A DNA stretch of 64,000 nucleotides from a virus: positions 1-64,000 of the IMG/VR virus record IMGVR_UViG_3300008120_006169; one strand, written 5' to 3'. How positions within the stretch are numbered: the first letter of the stretch is position 1; each line of letters begins with the position of its first letter. Below the pieces are notes generated by a model. That model was not told the DNA's origin, searched no databases, and saw only the letters and a program-made list of their open reading frames with translations. The translations under genes were made by a program, and so were the position numbers. Of the stretch, positions 55,275 through 63,657 are shown in pieces.

Positions 55275-55779
55275 TCACGGTGAACTGATATTCAACGAAG
55301 CAGACCTAGTTGACCTAGTCATGCGTGGGTTTGACCCGTCGGGCTTTGACGGCATGATAGTGGACTCGTCAGTGGACCTGGAAACAGCCGCACTCATGTT
55401 GGACAATGTGCCCAAGTTAATTGCCTACAATGACTTGATGGACATCATGCCCACAGAGGAATATGACCGAGAGTGCCAAAGCCGGTGGTACATGAGTGAT
55501 CAATATCAGCAAATGGACATAGCAGAACATGTGCTGAGTCTATGCACTACAGATGCTGAACTACAACGATGTGGTGAAGAACTGTTGTTGTTTCAAGAAC
55601 GCGACTTGTTTAATCTCTTGCGTTATCTCAAATACCTTGTGGATGTAATGACACAAAACAATTTGATTTGGGGCGTGGGCCGGGGATCTAGTACAGCCAG
55701 TTTTGTGCTGTACAAATTGGGTGTGCATCAAATCAACAGTTTATACTATGAATTAGATCCTGCGGAGTTTTTGCGTTAA
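55261..55779 (+). CDS. Protein with a DnaE-like palm fragment motif
   Basis: 172 residues. The C-terminus, WGVGRGSSTASFVLYKLGVHQINSLYYELDPAEFL, aligns with the GPGRGSAAGSLVAYAL...FERFL stretch of bacterial replicative polymerase DnaE. The PHP domain and catalytic Asp region are absent, so it is not a full polymerase. Function unknown; placement among replication genes fits a replisome role. Confidence 0.65.
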   Translation: MKQNNHGELIFNEADLVDLVMRGFDPSGFDGMIVDSSVDLETAALMLDNVPKLIAYNDLMDIMPTEEYDRECQSRWYMSDQYQQMDIAEHVLSLCTTDAELQRCGEELLLFQERDLFNLLRYLKYLVDVMTQNNLIWGVGRGSSTASFVLYKLGVHQINSLYYELDPAEFLR

Positions 55780-55782
55780 ATA
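55775..55782 (+). promoter_or_regulatory. Late-type promoter GTTAAATA
   Basis: 18 bases before ATG 55801; includes the TAA stop of the upstream gene. Confidence 0.45.
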
Positions 55783-55800
55783 TTGTTTTAGGAGATAATC

Positions 55801-56004
55801 ATGACAAAAAGTTTATATAAAACAGCTCAAGGAAAATCAATTGACATGGGCGCATTGCGTCTGCAAAACGAAAAAGTTCGTGCAGTGGGCAATATGAAAG
55901 TCAACGCAAGAGGCGATGTAGTTGACGATCGCGGCGGTGTGGTTAACAGCAAGACAGCACAAGTCAATCGACAGTACAACCGGACACACAAGAAATCACC
56001 ATGA
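55801..56004 (+). CDS. Small basic conserved phage protein (67 aa)
   Basis: 67 residues behind AGGAGATAATC; GKSIDMGALRLQNEKVRAVGNMKVNARGD and QVNRQYNRTHKKSP. Conserved in T4-like phages as I recall; function unknown. Confidence 0.75.
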   Translation: MTKSLYKTAQGKSIDMGALRLQNEKVRAVGNMKVNARGDVVDDRGGVVNSKTAQVNRQYNRTHKKSP

Positions 56005-56399
56005 AACTAGCATATTCCGCACATCAATTAAACAAGAATCAAATCCATCCACTGAATGATTCAGTGATTGTGACTGACATGACCTTTGACGAACGTTTTA
56101 CCACAGGTGGTATTGTGTTGCTGAACGACAACGGCAAAAGCACCGGTATCCGTCCACGCTGGGGACAAGTGTATGCTGTGGGTCCAGAACAACATGAAGT
56201 CACTGTGGGACAATGGGTGTGTGTGGCACATGGTCGTTGGACCAGGGGCATTGAAGTAGAAGATGAAACTGGCAAGCAAACCCTACGCAGAGTAGATCCA
56301 AAAGACATCATGCTGGTGAGTGACGAACAGCCGCAAGATGAAACATTTTCGGGTGCCATTCACGTGGAAGCCAAACCTAGTCATATGCAACACAACTGA
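56001..56399 (+). CDS. GroES-like co-chaperonin (gp31-type)
   Basis: 132 residues. HPLNDSVIVTDMTFDERFTTGGIVLL matches the GroES start and mobile loop (TAGGIVL), then GIRPRWGQVYAVGPEQHEVTVGQWV and DPKDIMLV close the barrel. Longer than GroES (97), near T4 gp31 (111). It would cap host GroEL to fold phage proteins such as the capsid protein. ATGA overlap upstream. Confidence 0.85.
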   Translation: MKLAYSAHQLNKNQIHPLNDSVIVTDMTFDERFTTGGIVLLNDNGKSTGIRPRWGQVYAVGPEQHEVTVGQWVCVAHGRWTRGIEVEDETGKQTLRRVDPKDIMLVSDEQPQDETFSGAIHVEAKPSHMQHN

Positions 56400-56400
56400 C

Positions 56401-56631
56401 ATGATAATCAACTGGGACGTGGACAAGGTCATTGCTGACTGTCAAAAAATGTACTATGGTGCAAACGACAATTATGAAACTGGTTGGAACAATTGGCCTT
56501 GTAAACAAGACTTGTATCGTGTGAAATTTGCTGTGGAAGAAATGCTCAAAGACACTGCTACCTTTACTGGTGAACAAGAGTGGCTGGAACAATTGGAAAA
56601 AGAAAAAATGTGGAAGGCTCTGAAGAAATGA
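56401..56631 (+). CDS. Small protein (76 aa)
   Basis: 76 residues from ATG 56401; INWDVDKVIADCQKMYYGANDNYETGWNNWPCKQDLYRVKF. Acidic helical end. ATGA overlap to the next gene. Function unknown. Confidence 0.7.
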   Translation: MIINWDVDKVIADCQKMYYGANDNYETGWNNWPCKQDLYRVKFAVEEMLKDTATFTGEQEWLEQLEKEKMWKALKK

Positions 56632-56819
56632 GCAAAGGATCAAGACCACGACAATCAACTGTCAGTCAAGAAGAACTAGCGGCCAGACATACTGAGATTT
56701 TTGGCAAAAAAGAACCCAAGCCGCGTTGGGTTCCGCCACCTTTACCTGATGAACTACAAACACAAAGTTCATTTGAGCGGCAATTGGGTACCAACAAACT
56801 ACCGCCAGGACGCACATGA
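56628..56819 (+). CDS. Small proline-rich protein (63 aa)
   Basis: 63 residues; KGSRPRQSTVSQEELAARHTEIFGKK then RWVPPPLPDELQ. Likely disordered. ATGA overlaps on both sides. Function unknown. Confidence 0.65.
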   Translation: MSKGSRPRQSTVSQEELAARHTEIFGKKEPKPRWVPPPLPDELQTQSSFERQLGTNKLPPGRT

Positions 56820-57022
56820 TGTTTACCGATCCGGATGCAAACTATCAGTGTTTCTGCTATAATTGCAACAAGGACAGAGAAACAGAATCAGGTTGGTCCT
56901 GGGTGCTAACCAGAATGATTGTTTGTCCCACGTGTGGCAACAAACGGTGCCCGCACTCCACAGATCACCACTTACAATGCACCGGATCAAATGAACCCGG
57001 ACAACCAGGAAGCAGATACTAA
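56816..57022 (+). CDS. Zinc-ribbon phage protein (68 aa)
   Basis: 68 residues with two cysteine pairs and a His: CFCYNC and CPTCGNKRCPH. Ends CTGSNEPGQPGSRY, a stretch conserved in many phages as I recall. Binds zinc; overlaps the clamp loader start by one base. Confidence 0.75.
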   Translation: MMFTDPDANYQCFCYNCNKDRETESGWSWVLTRMIVCPTCGNKRCPHSTDHHLQCTGSNEPGQPGSRY

Positions 57023-57945
57023 TGAAAGAACTATGGGTAGAAAAATATCGTCCTAGCACAGTCGATGGCTATGTGTTTGTGGATGATGCACAACGTGAGC
57101 AAGTACAACAATGGATACGAGACAAAAGCATTCCACATTTGATGCTGTCGGGGTCGCCGGGCACAGGTAAAACCACACTGGCCAAACTGCTGATCAATGA
57201 ACTGGGCGTGGATCAATTTGATGTGATGTACGCAAACGGATCCAAGGAAGCTCGCAAGGTTGAGTGGGTAGACAAGCTGATCTCTTTTTGTCAGACCATG
57301 CCATTTGGAACTTTCAAAGTTGTGCTGATTGACGAAGCTGACTACATGAACGTGAACTCAGTTCAGCCTGCACTACGTAACCTCATGGAAGACTACTCAC
57401 AAACTGTGAGATTTATATTAACTTGCAACAGTCCCAGCAAGATCATGAAACCCATCCACAGTCGATGCCAGAGTTTTCATATCATCAAAACTGATCACAC
57501 AGAGTTCACTGCTCGAGTGGCCACGGTGTTGGTCACCGAAGGTGTGGAGTTTGATTTGGACACCTTGGACACGTATATCAAAGCAACATACCCTGATCTG
57601 CGCAAGTGTTTGAATTTGGTACAGCCCAACAGTCAAAGTGGCACGTTGTTGCCACCAGGTCGAGCAGATGTTGGCACACAAGACTGGAGACTGAAATCAG
57701 TTGAACTGTTTAAAGCAGGACAGGTGCGCCAGGCTCGCACACTGATTGCACAAAGCACCAGCCCGGACGATGCAGACGAAGTGTTTACTTGGATGTACAA
57801 CAACTTGGATCTGTGGGGCGACACACCTGAACGTCAGGATCAAGCCATTGTGATCATACGCAACGGCATGGTGAATATTCCATTGAGTGCAGATCAGGAA
57901 ATCAACTTGAGTGCCACTTTAATTGAACTGAGTAATATTGAATGA
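57022..57945 (+). CDS. Sliding-clamp loader large subunit (gp44/RFC-like AAA+)
   Basis: 307 residues. Walker A GSPGTGKT (44-51), Walker B LIDEADYM and the SRC arginine-finger motif (HSRCQSF) in order, with the RFC start LWVEKYRPSTVDGYV. It opens and loads the clamp onto primed DNA at the phage fork using ATP. T4 partners are gp62 and gp45; neither was recognised in the window. Confidence 0.95.
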   Translation: MKELWVEKYRPSTVDGYVFVDDAQREQVQQWIRDKSIPHLMLSGSPGTGKTTLAKLLINELGVDQFDVMYANGSKEARKVEWVDKLISFCQTMPFGTFKVVLIDEADYMNVNSVQPALRNLMEDYSQTVRFILTCNSPSKIMKPIHSRCQSFHIIKTDHTEFTARVATVLVTEGVEFDLDTLDTYIKATYPDLRKCLNLVQPNSQSGTLLPPGRADVGTQDWRLKSVELFKAGQVRQARTLIAQSTSPDDADEVFTWMYNNLDLWGDTPERQDQAIVIIRNGMVNIPLSADQEINLSATLIELSNIE

Positions 57946-58208
57946 GATACCTAATCCTGACCTACTATAAGAAGCCTACTGGCCAAATTGATGAAGTTAT
58001 GGCTGTGGCCAAAAATCTCAAAACAAGAGATCATGCCACTGCCAATGTTATTCTTGATTTTAAAAAGCTAGAGGTAGTGAAGTGCAGTATGGGCGGAGTG
58101 CAAGTTCCTAGAGACTTTAACAAAATTGTAGAATACTACATGAAACACTATGAATCAACCATAACACGGTTGTTCAACGAGAATGGATATGAAATTGTTG
58201 AGCCATAA
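57942..58208 (+). CDS. Conserved phage protein after the clamp loader (88 aa)
   Basis: 88 residues, ATGA overlap. YLILTYYKKPTGQIDEVMAV, NVILDFKKLEVVKCSMGGVQVPRDF and YYMKHYESTITRLF. Size and place recall small conserved genes near gp44 in T4-like aquatic phages; function unknown. Confidence 0.75.
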   Translation: MRYLILTYYKKPTGQIDEVMAVAKNLKTRDHATANVILDFKKLEVVKCSMGGVQVPRDFNKIVEYYMKHYESTITRLFNENGYEIVEP

Positions 58209-59340
58209 GAAAAAGTTTTTCTTATTCAAAGAGTCAAAACATTTTTGTGCAGTACCATGGAACCATTTTCAAATTTTTTCTGATGGTGCTGTTCGCACTT
58301 GCAGCAAAGGAATTCCGTTTGGCAATATAAATGATCAACCGCTGGATCAAATCTTACAGTCAGCAGATATACAGGCAATCAAACAAGATTTATTACAAGA
58401 TACTTTCAATCAAAACTGCACAGCTTGTCATCGCCTGACCACTGGTACTGAGCACTTTGATTTACGCAATCATTATAATCCCATGTTTAAAAACTTTGAT
58501 ATCAACTATGAAGATATCACTGCATTTGAACTTAATGGCGTTGATTTACATTGGGACAATACCTGCAATTTTAAATGTGTGTATTGCAATCCGGCTCAAA
58601 GCAGTTTGATTGCACAAGAACAAGGCATAACAACCAATCGAAGTGACAACAAGAATATTGATGACATTATTGCTAGGATTGAACAAAATCAGTATGTCAT
58701 GAAAGAGATATATCTTTCTGGTGGCGAACCGTTGTTGATCAAACACAATGTTAAATTACTCAAAAAACTTGTCAATACAGAACTTCCAATAAGAATCAAT
58801 TCAAACATCAGTCAAGCCACTGACTCTAATTCAGTGTTTGTCGAACTCAAACGATTTAAAAATGTTCTTTGGACTGTGAGTGCAGACTGTATAGAAGATA
58901 AATTCAATTATGTAAGACAAGGCGGCAACTGGAATCAGTTTCTTAACAATCTCAAAACTATCAAAACACTTGGTCATGACATACGATTAAATCTAGTATG
59001 GTTTGTGGGCAGTGTATCTGACTTGACTGATACTATCAAATATTTTGTGCAAGAGCACGGAATTACAGACATCACAATCAATCAACTGTACAAACATCAA
59101 TATCTACGTGCCAGGCATGCACCCACTGCAATCAAGCAACTTGCTTGCACACAGATAAATCAATTGTTGACATCTGGACTGATTGAAAACAAATCAAACT
59201 CCTGGTTCAATATTGCAAGATGTACACAAGAATTAGAAACAGTAGAGTCTGATCCTTCGGGATATGTCAAATATTTTGATCATTTGGACCAGCTGCGGGG
59301 CACCAATTGGCGCCGGGTGTTTCCGGAGCTGGTAGTATGA
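58189..59340 (+). CDS. Radical SAM protein with N-terminal twitch-like cysteines
   Basis: 383 residues from ATG 58189. The SAM cluster motif is CNFKCVYC (Cys126, 130, 133), then LSGGEPLL and the strand NSNISQA. The N-terminus carries FCAVPWNHF, DGAVRTCSKG and NCTACH, cysteines resembling a SPASM/twitch auxiliary cluster placed ahead of the SAM domain. Would cleave SAM to act on an unknown peptide, sugar or RNA. Overlaps its neighbours, including an SDR by ATGA. Confidence 0.9.
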   Translation: MKLLSHKKKFFLFKESKHFCAVPWNHFQIFSDGAVRTCSKGIPFGNINDQPLDQILQSADIQAIKQDLLQDTFNQNCTACHRLTTGTEHFDLRNHYNPMFKNFDINYEDITAFELNGVDLHWDNTCNFKCVYCNPAQSSLIAQEQGITTNRSDNKNIDDIIARIEQNQYVMKEIYLSGGEPLLIKHNVKLLKKLVNTELPIRINSNISQATDSNSVFVELKRFKNVLWTVSADCIEDKFNYVRQGGNWNQFLNNLKTIKTLGHDIRLNLVWFVGSVSDLTDTIKYFVQEHGITDITINQLYKHQYLRARHAPTAIKQLACTQINQLLTSGLIENKSNSWFNIARCTQELETVESDPSGYVKYFDHLDQLRGTNWRRVFPELVV

Positions 59341-59999
59341 AAACTTGTTTGATCATGGGCGGCGGATCAAAATTTGGCGCCAAATTGACTGAACAACTTG
59401 TGGCACACGACTATCATGTGTATCTTGTGACCAGCAATGCTAACGCTTGGGTCCACACCCCCAACGTGACTGTGATACCAGTTGAATGGAAAAAAATGCA
59501 ATTGGCAAACATTCGACAATGCATTCCAAATTTACAGCATATTGACTTGGTATTTTTCAATCACAATGCATCAGCGTTGAGCGAATCAAAATTTAAAAAA
59601 TCTACTGTGCAAAATCCTAGAGATTGGCAACAGAGTTATTTTGTATCTTGTCAATTTCCATTTTATCTTGTGCATGCGTTGGGCAATCGGATTGATCATA
59701 GTACCAAAATTGGTTGGATGTTGAGTGAGTTAATTGTGCAACCAAAACTCAATCATGTTGGTTACGCAGATTACATTGGCAACAAGTTTACCAATGCTTG
59801 TATCATGAAGTCGTTTGCAATGAACTTTCCTGCTTGTTTTTTTGGTGTGCATCCTGACGGTGGGTTATCAAATCAACTTGACAACAAAGCCCGAGATATA
59901 GTACACTTGATTAACACAAAATCAACCACAGAACTAAACGGAAATATTTTTTCCACACAAGGCGAAATACTCAGACTCTATGAAAAAATACAACCCTAA
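59337..59999 (+). CDS. Short-chain dehydrogenase/reductase-like protein
   Basis: 220 residues from ATG 59337. NAD(P) loop GGGSKFGAKL (8-17), FFNHNASAL as the NNAG-like block, and YIGNK (YxxxK) as catalytic pair. Likely reduces a carbonyl. ATGA overlap with the radical SAM gene and 20-base overlap with the HAD gene. Confidence 0.8.
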   Translation: MKTCLIMGGGSKFGAKLTEQLVAHDYHVYLVTSNANAWVHTPNVTVIPVEWKKMQLANIRQCIPNLQHIDLVFFNHNASALSESKFKKSTVQNPRDWQQSYFVSCQFPFYLVHALGNRIDHSTKIGWMLSELIVQPKLNHVGYADYIGNKFTNACIMKSFAMNFPACFFGVHPDGGLSNQLDNKARDIVHLINTKSTTELNGNIFSTQGEILRLYEKIQP

Positions 60000-60576
60000 A
60001 CAATTGATCCTAGTTGACGCAGATGGCGTGCTCCTTAACTGGGAGTATGCATTTGCCATCTGGATGGAACAGCACGGGCACGAACAACAGGCCGGCGGCG
60101 AATTTGTGTACGATATTGGTGACCGCTATGGCATCTCAAAAGACCAAGGCCGCAAGCTGATCAAACTGTTTAACGAGTCAGCTGCCATTGGGTTCTTGCC
60201 ACCCTTGAGAGATGCCATGTACTATGTGAAACGCCTGCATGAAGAACATGGCTATCGATTTCACTGCATCACAAGTCTAAGCTCAGATGTAAATGCACAG
60301 CGACTGAGAGAAATGAATCTTGCCAAACTGTTTGGAAAAACAGCGTTTGAACAGATTGTTTGTTTGGAAACTGGTGCAGATAAGAATGAAGCACTGGAGC
60401 CCTACAGAGATTCCGGCTGTTGGTGGATAGAAGACAAACCGGAAAATGCTGAAGTTGGACACAAATTAGGGTTACGTAGCATCCTGGTGGAGCACGGGCA
60501 TAATATGAATCATGTCAACGAACAAATTCCGGTCGTCAAAAATTGGCGGGAAATTTACGCGATAATCACCTCCTAA
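59980..60576 (+). CDS. HAD-family phosphatase
   Basis: 198 residues. Motif I DADGVLLNW (13-21), motif II ITSLS, lysine region and motif IV WWIEDKPEN. Nucleotidase-type HADs are common in T4-like phages, but its place behind the radical SAM and SDR genes suggests a shared pathway. Converges on phoH with a 4-base overlap. Confidence 0.88.
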   Translation: MKKYNPKQLILVDADGVLLNWEYAFAIWMEQHGHEQQAGGEFVYDIGDRYGISKDQGRKLIKLFNESAAIGFLPPLRDAMYYVKRLHEEHGYRFHCITSLSSDVNAQRLREMNLAKLFGKTAFEQIVCLETGADKNEALEPYRDSGCWWIEDKPENAEVGHKLGLRSILVEHGHNMNHVNEQIPVVKNWREIYAIITS

Positions 60577-61343
60577 TCTGCGTACAACTTCAACACTGAC
60601 CCAATTATCCGGTGACGTTGAACGTCCCGTGTTTCCATCTTACACACAGCAATACCATTCACATCACGATTCTGCAAGCGATTGCACAGATCCAATAGTC
60701 CATTATTGACAGTGCTACGATCAGCTTGCTCCACATCACCTGTGATCACAATCTTGCTGTTTTGCCCTATTCTAGTCATCAGCATTTTGGCCTGTGCGGG
60801 AGTTGCATTTTGCATTTCGTCCGCGATTATATAACTGTTTTTAAAGGTTCGACCTCGCATGAATGCCAGTGGCGAGATTTCGATAGTACCTTCTTCTATC
60901 ATGGCCGTAATGTCTGCTGGGCGGTAAAATTCCCGCATGACGTCAAACAAAGGTCTTGTCCATGGCTCCATTTTCTTTTCAAGAGTGCCAGGTAAGAATC
61001 CTATTTTTTCACCTTCTACCTCAACGGCAGGTCGTGTTAGTACTATGCGATCGCATACTCCTTCTTTAAGTGCTTTTACTGCGGCCAACATGGCTAGGTA
61101 AGTTTTACCTGTACCAGCTGGTCCAGCAGTGACAACAATATGTTGATCAGGATCCATGAGAGCCAACACAAGAGCTTCTTGATTTCGTGTTCGAGGGATC
61201 AATTCTACTCTGCGTTGGGCCGCTTTGGGTGCTTGTGAAAAGCTGATGGTGTTTTCTACCGCCTGATTCATACGTTTTGCTTGTGCTTTTGCTGCTCGAT
61301 TTCTGCTCAAAGTTTCTATACTCCTTTTGTCCTTGATGGACAT
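60573..61343 (-). CDS. phoH: PhoH-like ATPase
   Basis: 256 residues. Walker A GPAGTGKT (74-81), VLTRPAVEVEGEKIGFLPG, ADEMQNATPAQAKMLMTRIG and TGDVEQ are classic PhoH. N-terminal 45 residues are basic. PhoH proteins are RNA-related ATPases, frequent in marine phages. CGTAAATA stands 3 bases before the start, too close to judge as promoter. Confidence 0.95.
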   Translation of the reverse strand: MSIKDKRSIETLSRNRAAKAQAKRMNQAVENTISFSQAPKAAQRRVELIPRTRNQEALVLALMDPDQHIVVTAGPAGTGKTYLAMLAAVKALKEGVCDRIVLTRPAVEVEGEKIGFLPGTLEKKMEPWTRPLFDVMREFYRPADITAMIEEGTIEISPLAFMRGRTFKNSYIIADEMQNATPAQAKMLMTRIGQNSKIVITGDVEQADRSTVNNGLLDLCNRLQNRDVNGIAVCKMETRDVQRHRIIGSVLKLYAD

Positions 61344-61401
61344 GGATATTTACGGCCAGCACAACTTCAAGATATGTGGACTGATCTGGATGGATTCAAT
61401 C

Positions 61402-61409
61402 ACTAAATA
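61402..61409 (+). promoter_or_regulatory. Late-type promoter ACTAAATA
   Basis: 19 bases before the TTG start at 61429, in the short divergent region between phoH and the second radical SAM gene. Confidence 0.45.
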
Positions 61410-61428
61410 CTGACCAGGCGGAATTGCA

Positions 61429-62343
61429 TTGAAATACACATTTGAAAACAAAGTAGAATTCTACATCACCAACGTATGCAATTTGACATGTGAAAATTGC
61501 AATCGTTTTAACAATCATCGATTCACTGGTTGGCAACGCTGGAGTGACTATGCTGACACCTATCGACGCTGGGGCGAATATATTGAATTAAAAAACATTG
61601 TGATCCTGGGTGGCGAACCCACCCTAAACCCCACACTGTCAGAATGGGTTGTGGGATTAAATGATATTTTTAAATGCAACATACAGATTCTTTCAAATGG
61701 ATTGCAGTTAAAATCCAATCCTGATTTGTACAATGCTCTTGCCAATATAAAAGCCGACAACGGCCTGGCCTGCGGCAATATTGAAATAAGCCTGCACAAC
61801 TTGGACCATTTTGATCAAATACGAAGCAATATAAAAAGTTTTTTACAGCCAATCAATGAAGAATATGGCACAGCAATTGATGTGGTTGACAAATACAACT
61901 CAGACAATCATGCTTTCTATTCAGCACGAGATGTGAACAATGTGCTGGTCAGAATGCATTTGGCCAACAGTTTTCACGATGCAGCAGTGTACAGAAACAA
62001 TCAAGGACAATTTGCACTGCATGATTCAGACCCTTTTTTTGCACATCAAGCCTGCGGGTTTGCTCAGTACAAATGCTATCATTTCATTCGTGGCCAACTG
62101 TACAAATGCGGGCCAGTGGCCCTGATGCCTGAATTTGACCAACAGCACAATCTAGCAATCAGCGACCAAGATCGACTGTTATTAAACAGCTATCAACCGC
62201 TGACAGTGAATGACTGGCCAGGTCCTGCTGTGGACTGGCTGGCACGATTAGATGACCCTATTGCACAGTGCAAATTTTGCCCTACTATTACCAAACAAAA
62301 CATCACAATTTACCCCACGGTCAAAGGCCGCAATGCATCATAA
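61429..62343 (+). CDS. Second radical SAM protein
   Basis: 304 residues from TTG 61429 with AGGCGGA upstream. SAM motif CNLTCENC (17-24), LGGEPTL, then a C-terminal cysteine set (QACGFAQYKCYHF, LYKCGP, CKFC) typical of SPASM-like auxiliary clusters. It differs from 58189 by having auxiliary cysteines at the C-terminus. Substrate unknown. Confidence 0.88.
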   Translation: MKYTFENKVEFYITNVCNLTCENCNRFNNHRFTGWQRWSDYADTYRRWGEYIELKNIVILGGEPTLNPTLSEWVVGLNDIFKCNIQILSNGLQLKSNPDLYNALANIKADNGLACGNIEISLHNLDHFDQIRSNIKSFLQPINEEYGTAIDVVDKYNSDNHAFYSARDVNNVLVRMHLANSFHDAAVYRNNQGQFALHDSDPFFAHQACGFAQYKCYHFIRGQLYKCGPVALMPEFDQQHNLAISDQDRLLLNSYQPLTVNDWPGPAVDWLARLDDPIAQCKFCPTITKQNITIYPTVKGRNAS

Positions 62344-62385
62344 AACCAAAAACCACAACACAGTGTTTTTGCCATAAATAATCAC

Positions 62386-62982
62386 ATGCAAACCAAGAAC
62401 GCACACGGCATCAACGACAAAGAACTGTTCAAAAATCACGAAGATTATTGGCAGGTAGCCGACAATATTCGCAACATCTACATGAGCGACGGCAGTCTTA
62501 CCACGCTGTTGGACTTTGAGCGTGTGCTGGACGAATTAGATATCTATGCATTTCGCAACTGGGCCATTGGCGAACTGGTACAAGGCCCGGATATTGGCAA
62601 GTACACAGTGGGCTGTATTTTCATGTGGCCTGAAAAGCTCATGCCCGACCCACGTGGTGGTCGACGCTTGTTGCCATTTGACTGCGAAATAAAGTACAAA
62701 AAGCAAAAGATCAAGATTCCCATCAAAATTACAGACCCATCAGACTACCGCCCGGGTACCAAAAAAGCCAAGATCATGGAACGTGATGTATGGCTGGTAG
62801 AAATAGTCATGCCCAAGGCCTTAATGAGTGAAATACGTACAGGTTCCATTGAAATGGAAGACGAGGACATTGACCTCGGAGATTTAGATGATGCCTACGA
62901 GCAGGATCTAGATCAAGAAGCCAATCAAAGTGATTCACAAGCAAATGATGCACAACAACAACTCTCACAACCCTCTGCTTGA
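62386..62982 (+). CDS. Conserved phage protein (198 aa), acidic tail
   Basis: 198 residues: ELFKNHEDYWQVADNIRNIYMSDGSL, VGCIFMWPEKLMPDPRGG, then a strongly acidic tail (EMEDEDIDLGDLDD) and Gln/Ser end. CATAAATA lies 5 bases before the ATG. Widespread in T4-like aquatic phages as I recall; structural or assembly role possible. Confidence 0.75.
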   Translation: MQTKNAHGINDKELFKNHEDYWQVADNIRNIYMSDGSLTTLLDFERVLDELDIYAFRNWAIGELVQGPDIGKYTVGCIFMWPEKLMPDPRGGRRLLPFDCEIKYKKQKIKIPIKITDPSDYRPGTKKAKIMERDVWLVEIVMPKALMSEIRTGSIEMEDEDIDLGDLDDAYEQDLDQEANQSDSQANDAQQQLSQPSA

Positions 62983-63502
62983 AGGTCTACAGTATCGTGA
63001 CCTCGACGGCATAATGAAGCCCACTATTCACGTGGATGAATTCAGCTCAAAAATGGGCGACGACGAAGACATCATTGTGCTGAGCTTTTTTGTGCGTGAC
63101 AAAGCCGCTGCCAAGGATCTTGTGGCGTGGTTTGAAAAAGGCTATGATTTTGTGCTGGACGCTGACCGTTCACCCGGCGAAATCAAACCCAACAGATACT
63201 TGGTTTATCTGGAAATACGCAGACGCAGTTCAGCCCCACAGCATGTGCAAACACTGCTGGATGATCTTTCCACGCTCACAGAGTATGAACCCGACGACTG
63301 GATGGTACACTACAACAATGGCAAATTTTCCTGGGACGAACAGGTGTTTGCTGACACTGTGCCACTCACGCCAGACGCTTATAGAAAAAGCACAGATCAG
63401 GATCTAAATGAATGGCGAGCAGCCGCTGGCCTGCCTGAAAAACAAATTCACGCAGTCAAGCGTGATCTGCGCGAACTTCAAGCCGCTGCTGGTTTGCTGT
63501 AA
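62945..63502 (+). CDS. Conserved phage protein (185 aa)
   Basis: 185 residues from ATG 62945 (ATG 62948 also possible). PTIHVDEFSSKMGDDEDIIVLSFFVRDK, DLVAWFEKGYDFVLDADRSPGEI and RYLVYLEIRRRS are a conserved stretch in T4-like phages. Overlaps the previous gene by 38 bases. Function unknown. Confidence 0.8.
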   Translation: MMHNNNSHNPLLEGLQYRDLDGIMKPTIHVDEFSSKMGDDEDIIVLSFFVRDKAAAKDLVAWFEKGYDFVLDADRSPGEIKPNRYLVYLEIRRRSSAPQHVQTLLDDLSTLTEYEPDDWMVHYNNGKFSWDEQVFADTVPLTPDAYRKSTDQDLNEWRAAAGLPEKQIHAVKRDLRELQAAAGLL

Positions 63503-63657
63503 ACAAAATAAAGACGCCCCAATTCAGCGGGCTCTTTTTTGAACGTTTCCAATCGCAAATTGTAGCGTTCAGCAAATGCATTTACTATTTCAAATGTCCA
63601 CAAAAAAGATTGTGATTCGTACAGCTGATGTGCCGCCTTTTCTGTCAGTGTTTTCAT
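63478..63657 (-). CDS. Possible small protein (59 aa) on the minus strand
   Basis: MKTLTEKAAHQLYESQSFLWTFEIVNAF and RYNLRLETFKKEPAELGRLYFVYSKP read like a real small alpha/beta protein. It conflicts with the plus-strand gene starting near 63594; one of the two starts may be shorter. No good ribosome site. Confidence 0.4.
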   Translation of the reverse strand: MKTLTEKAAHQLYESQSFLWTFEIVNAFAERYNLRLETFKKEPAELGRLYFVYSKPAAA

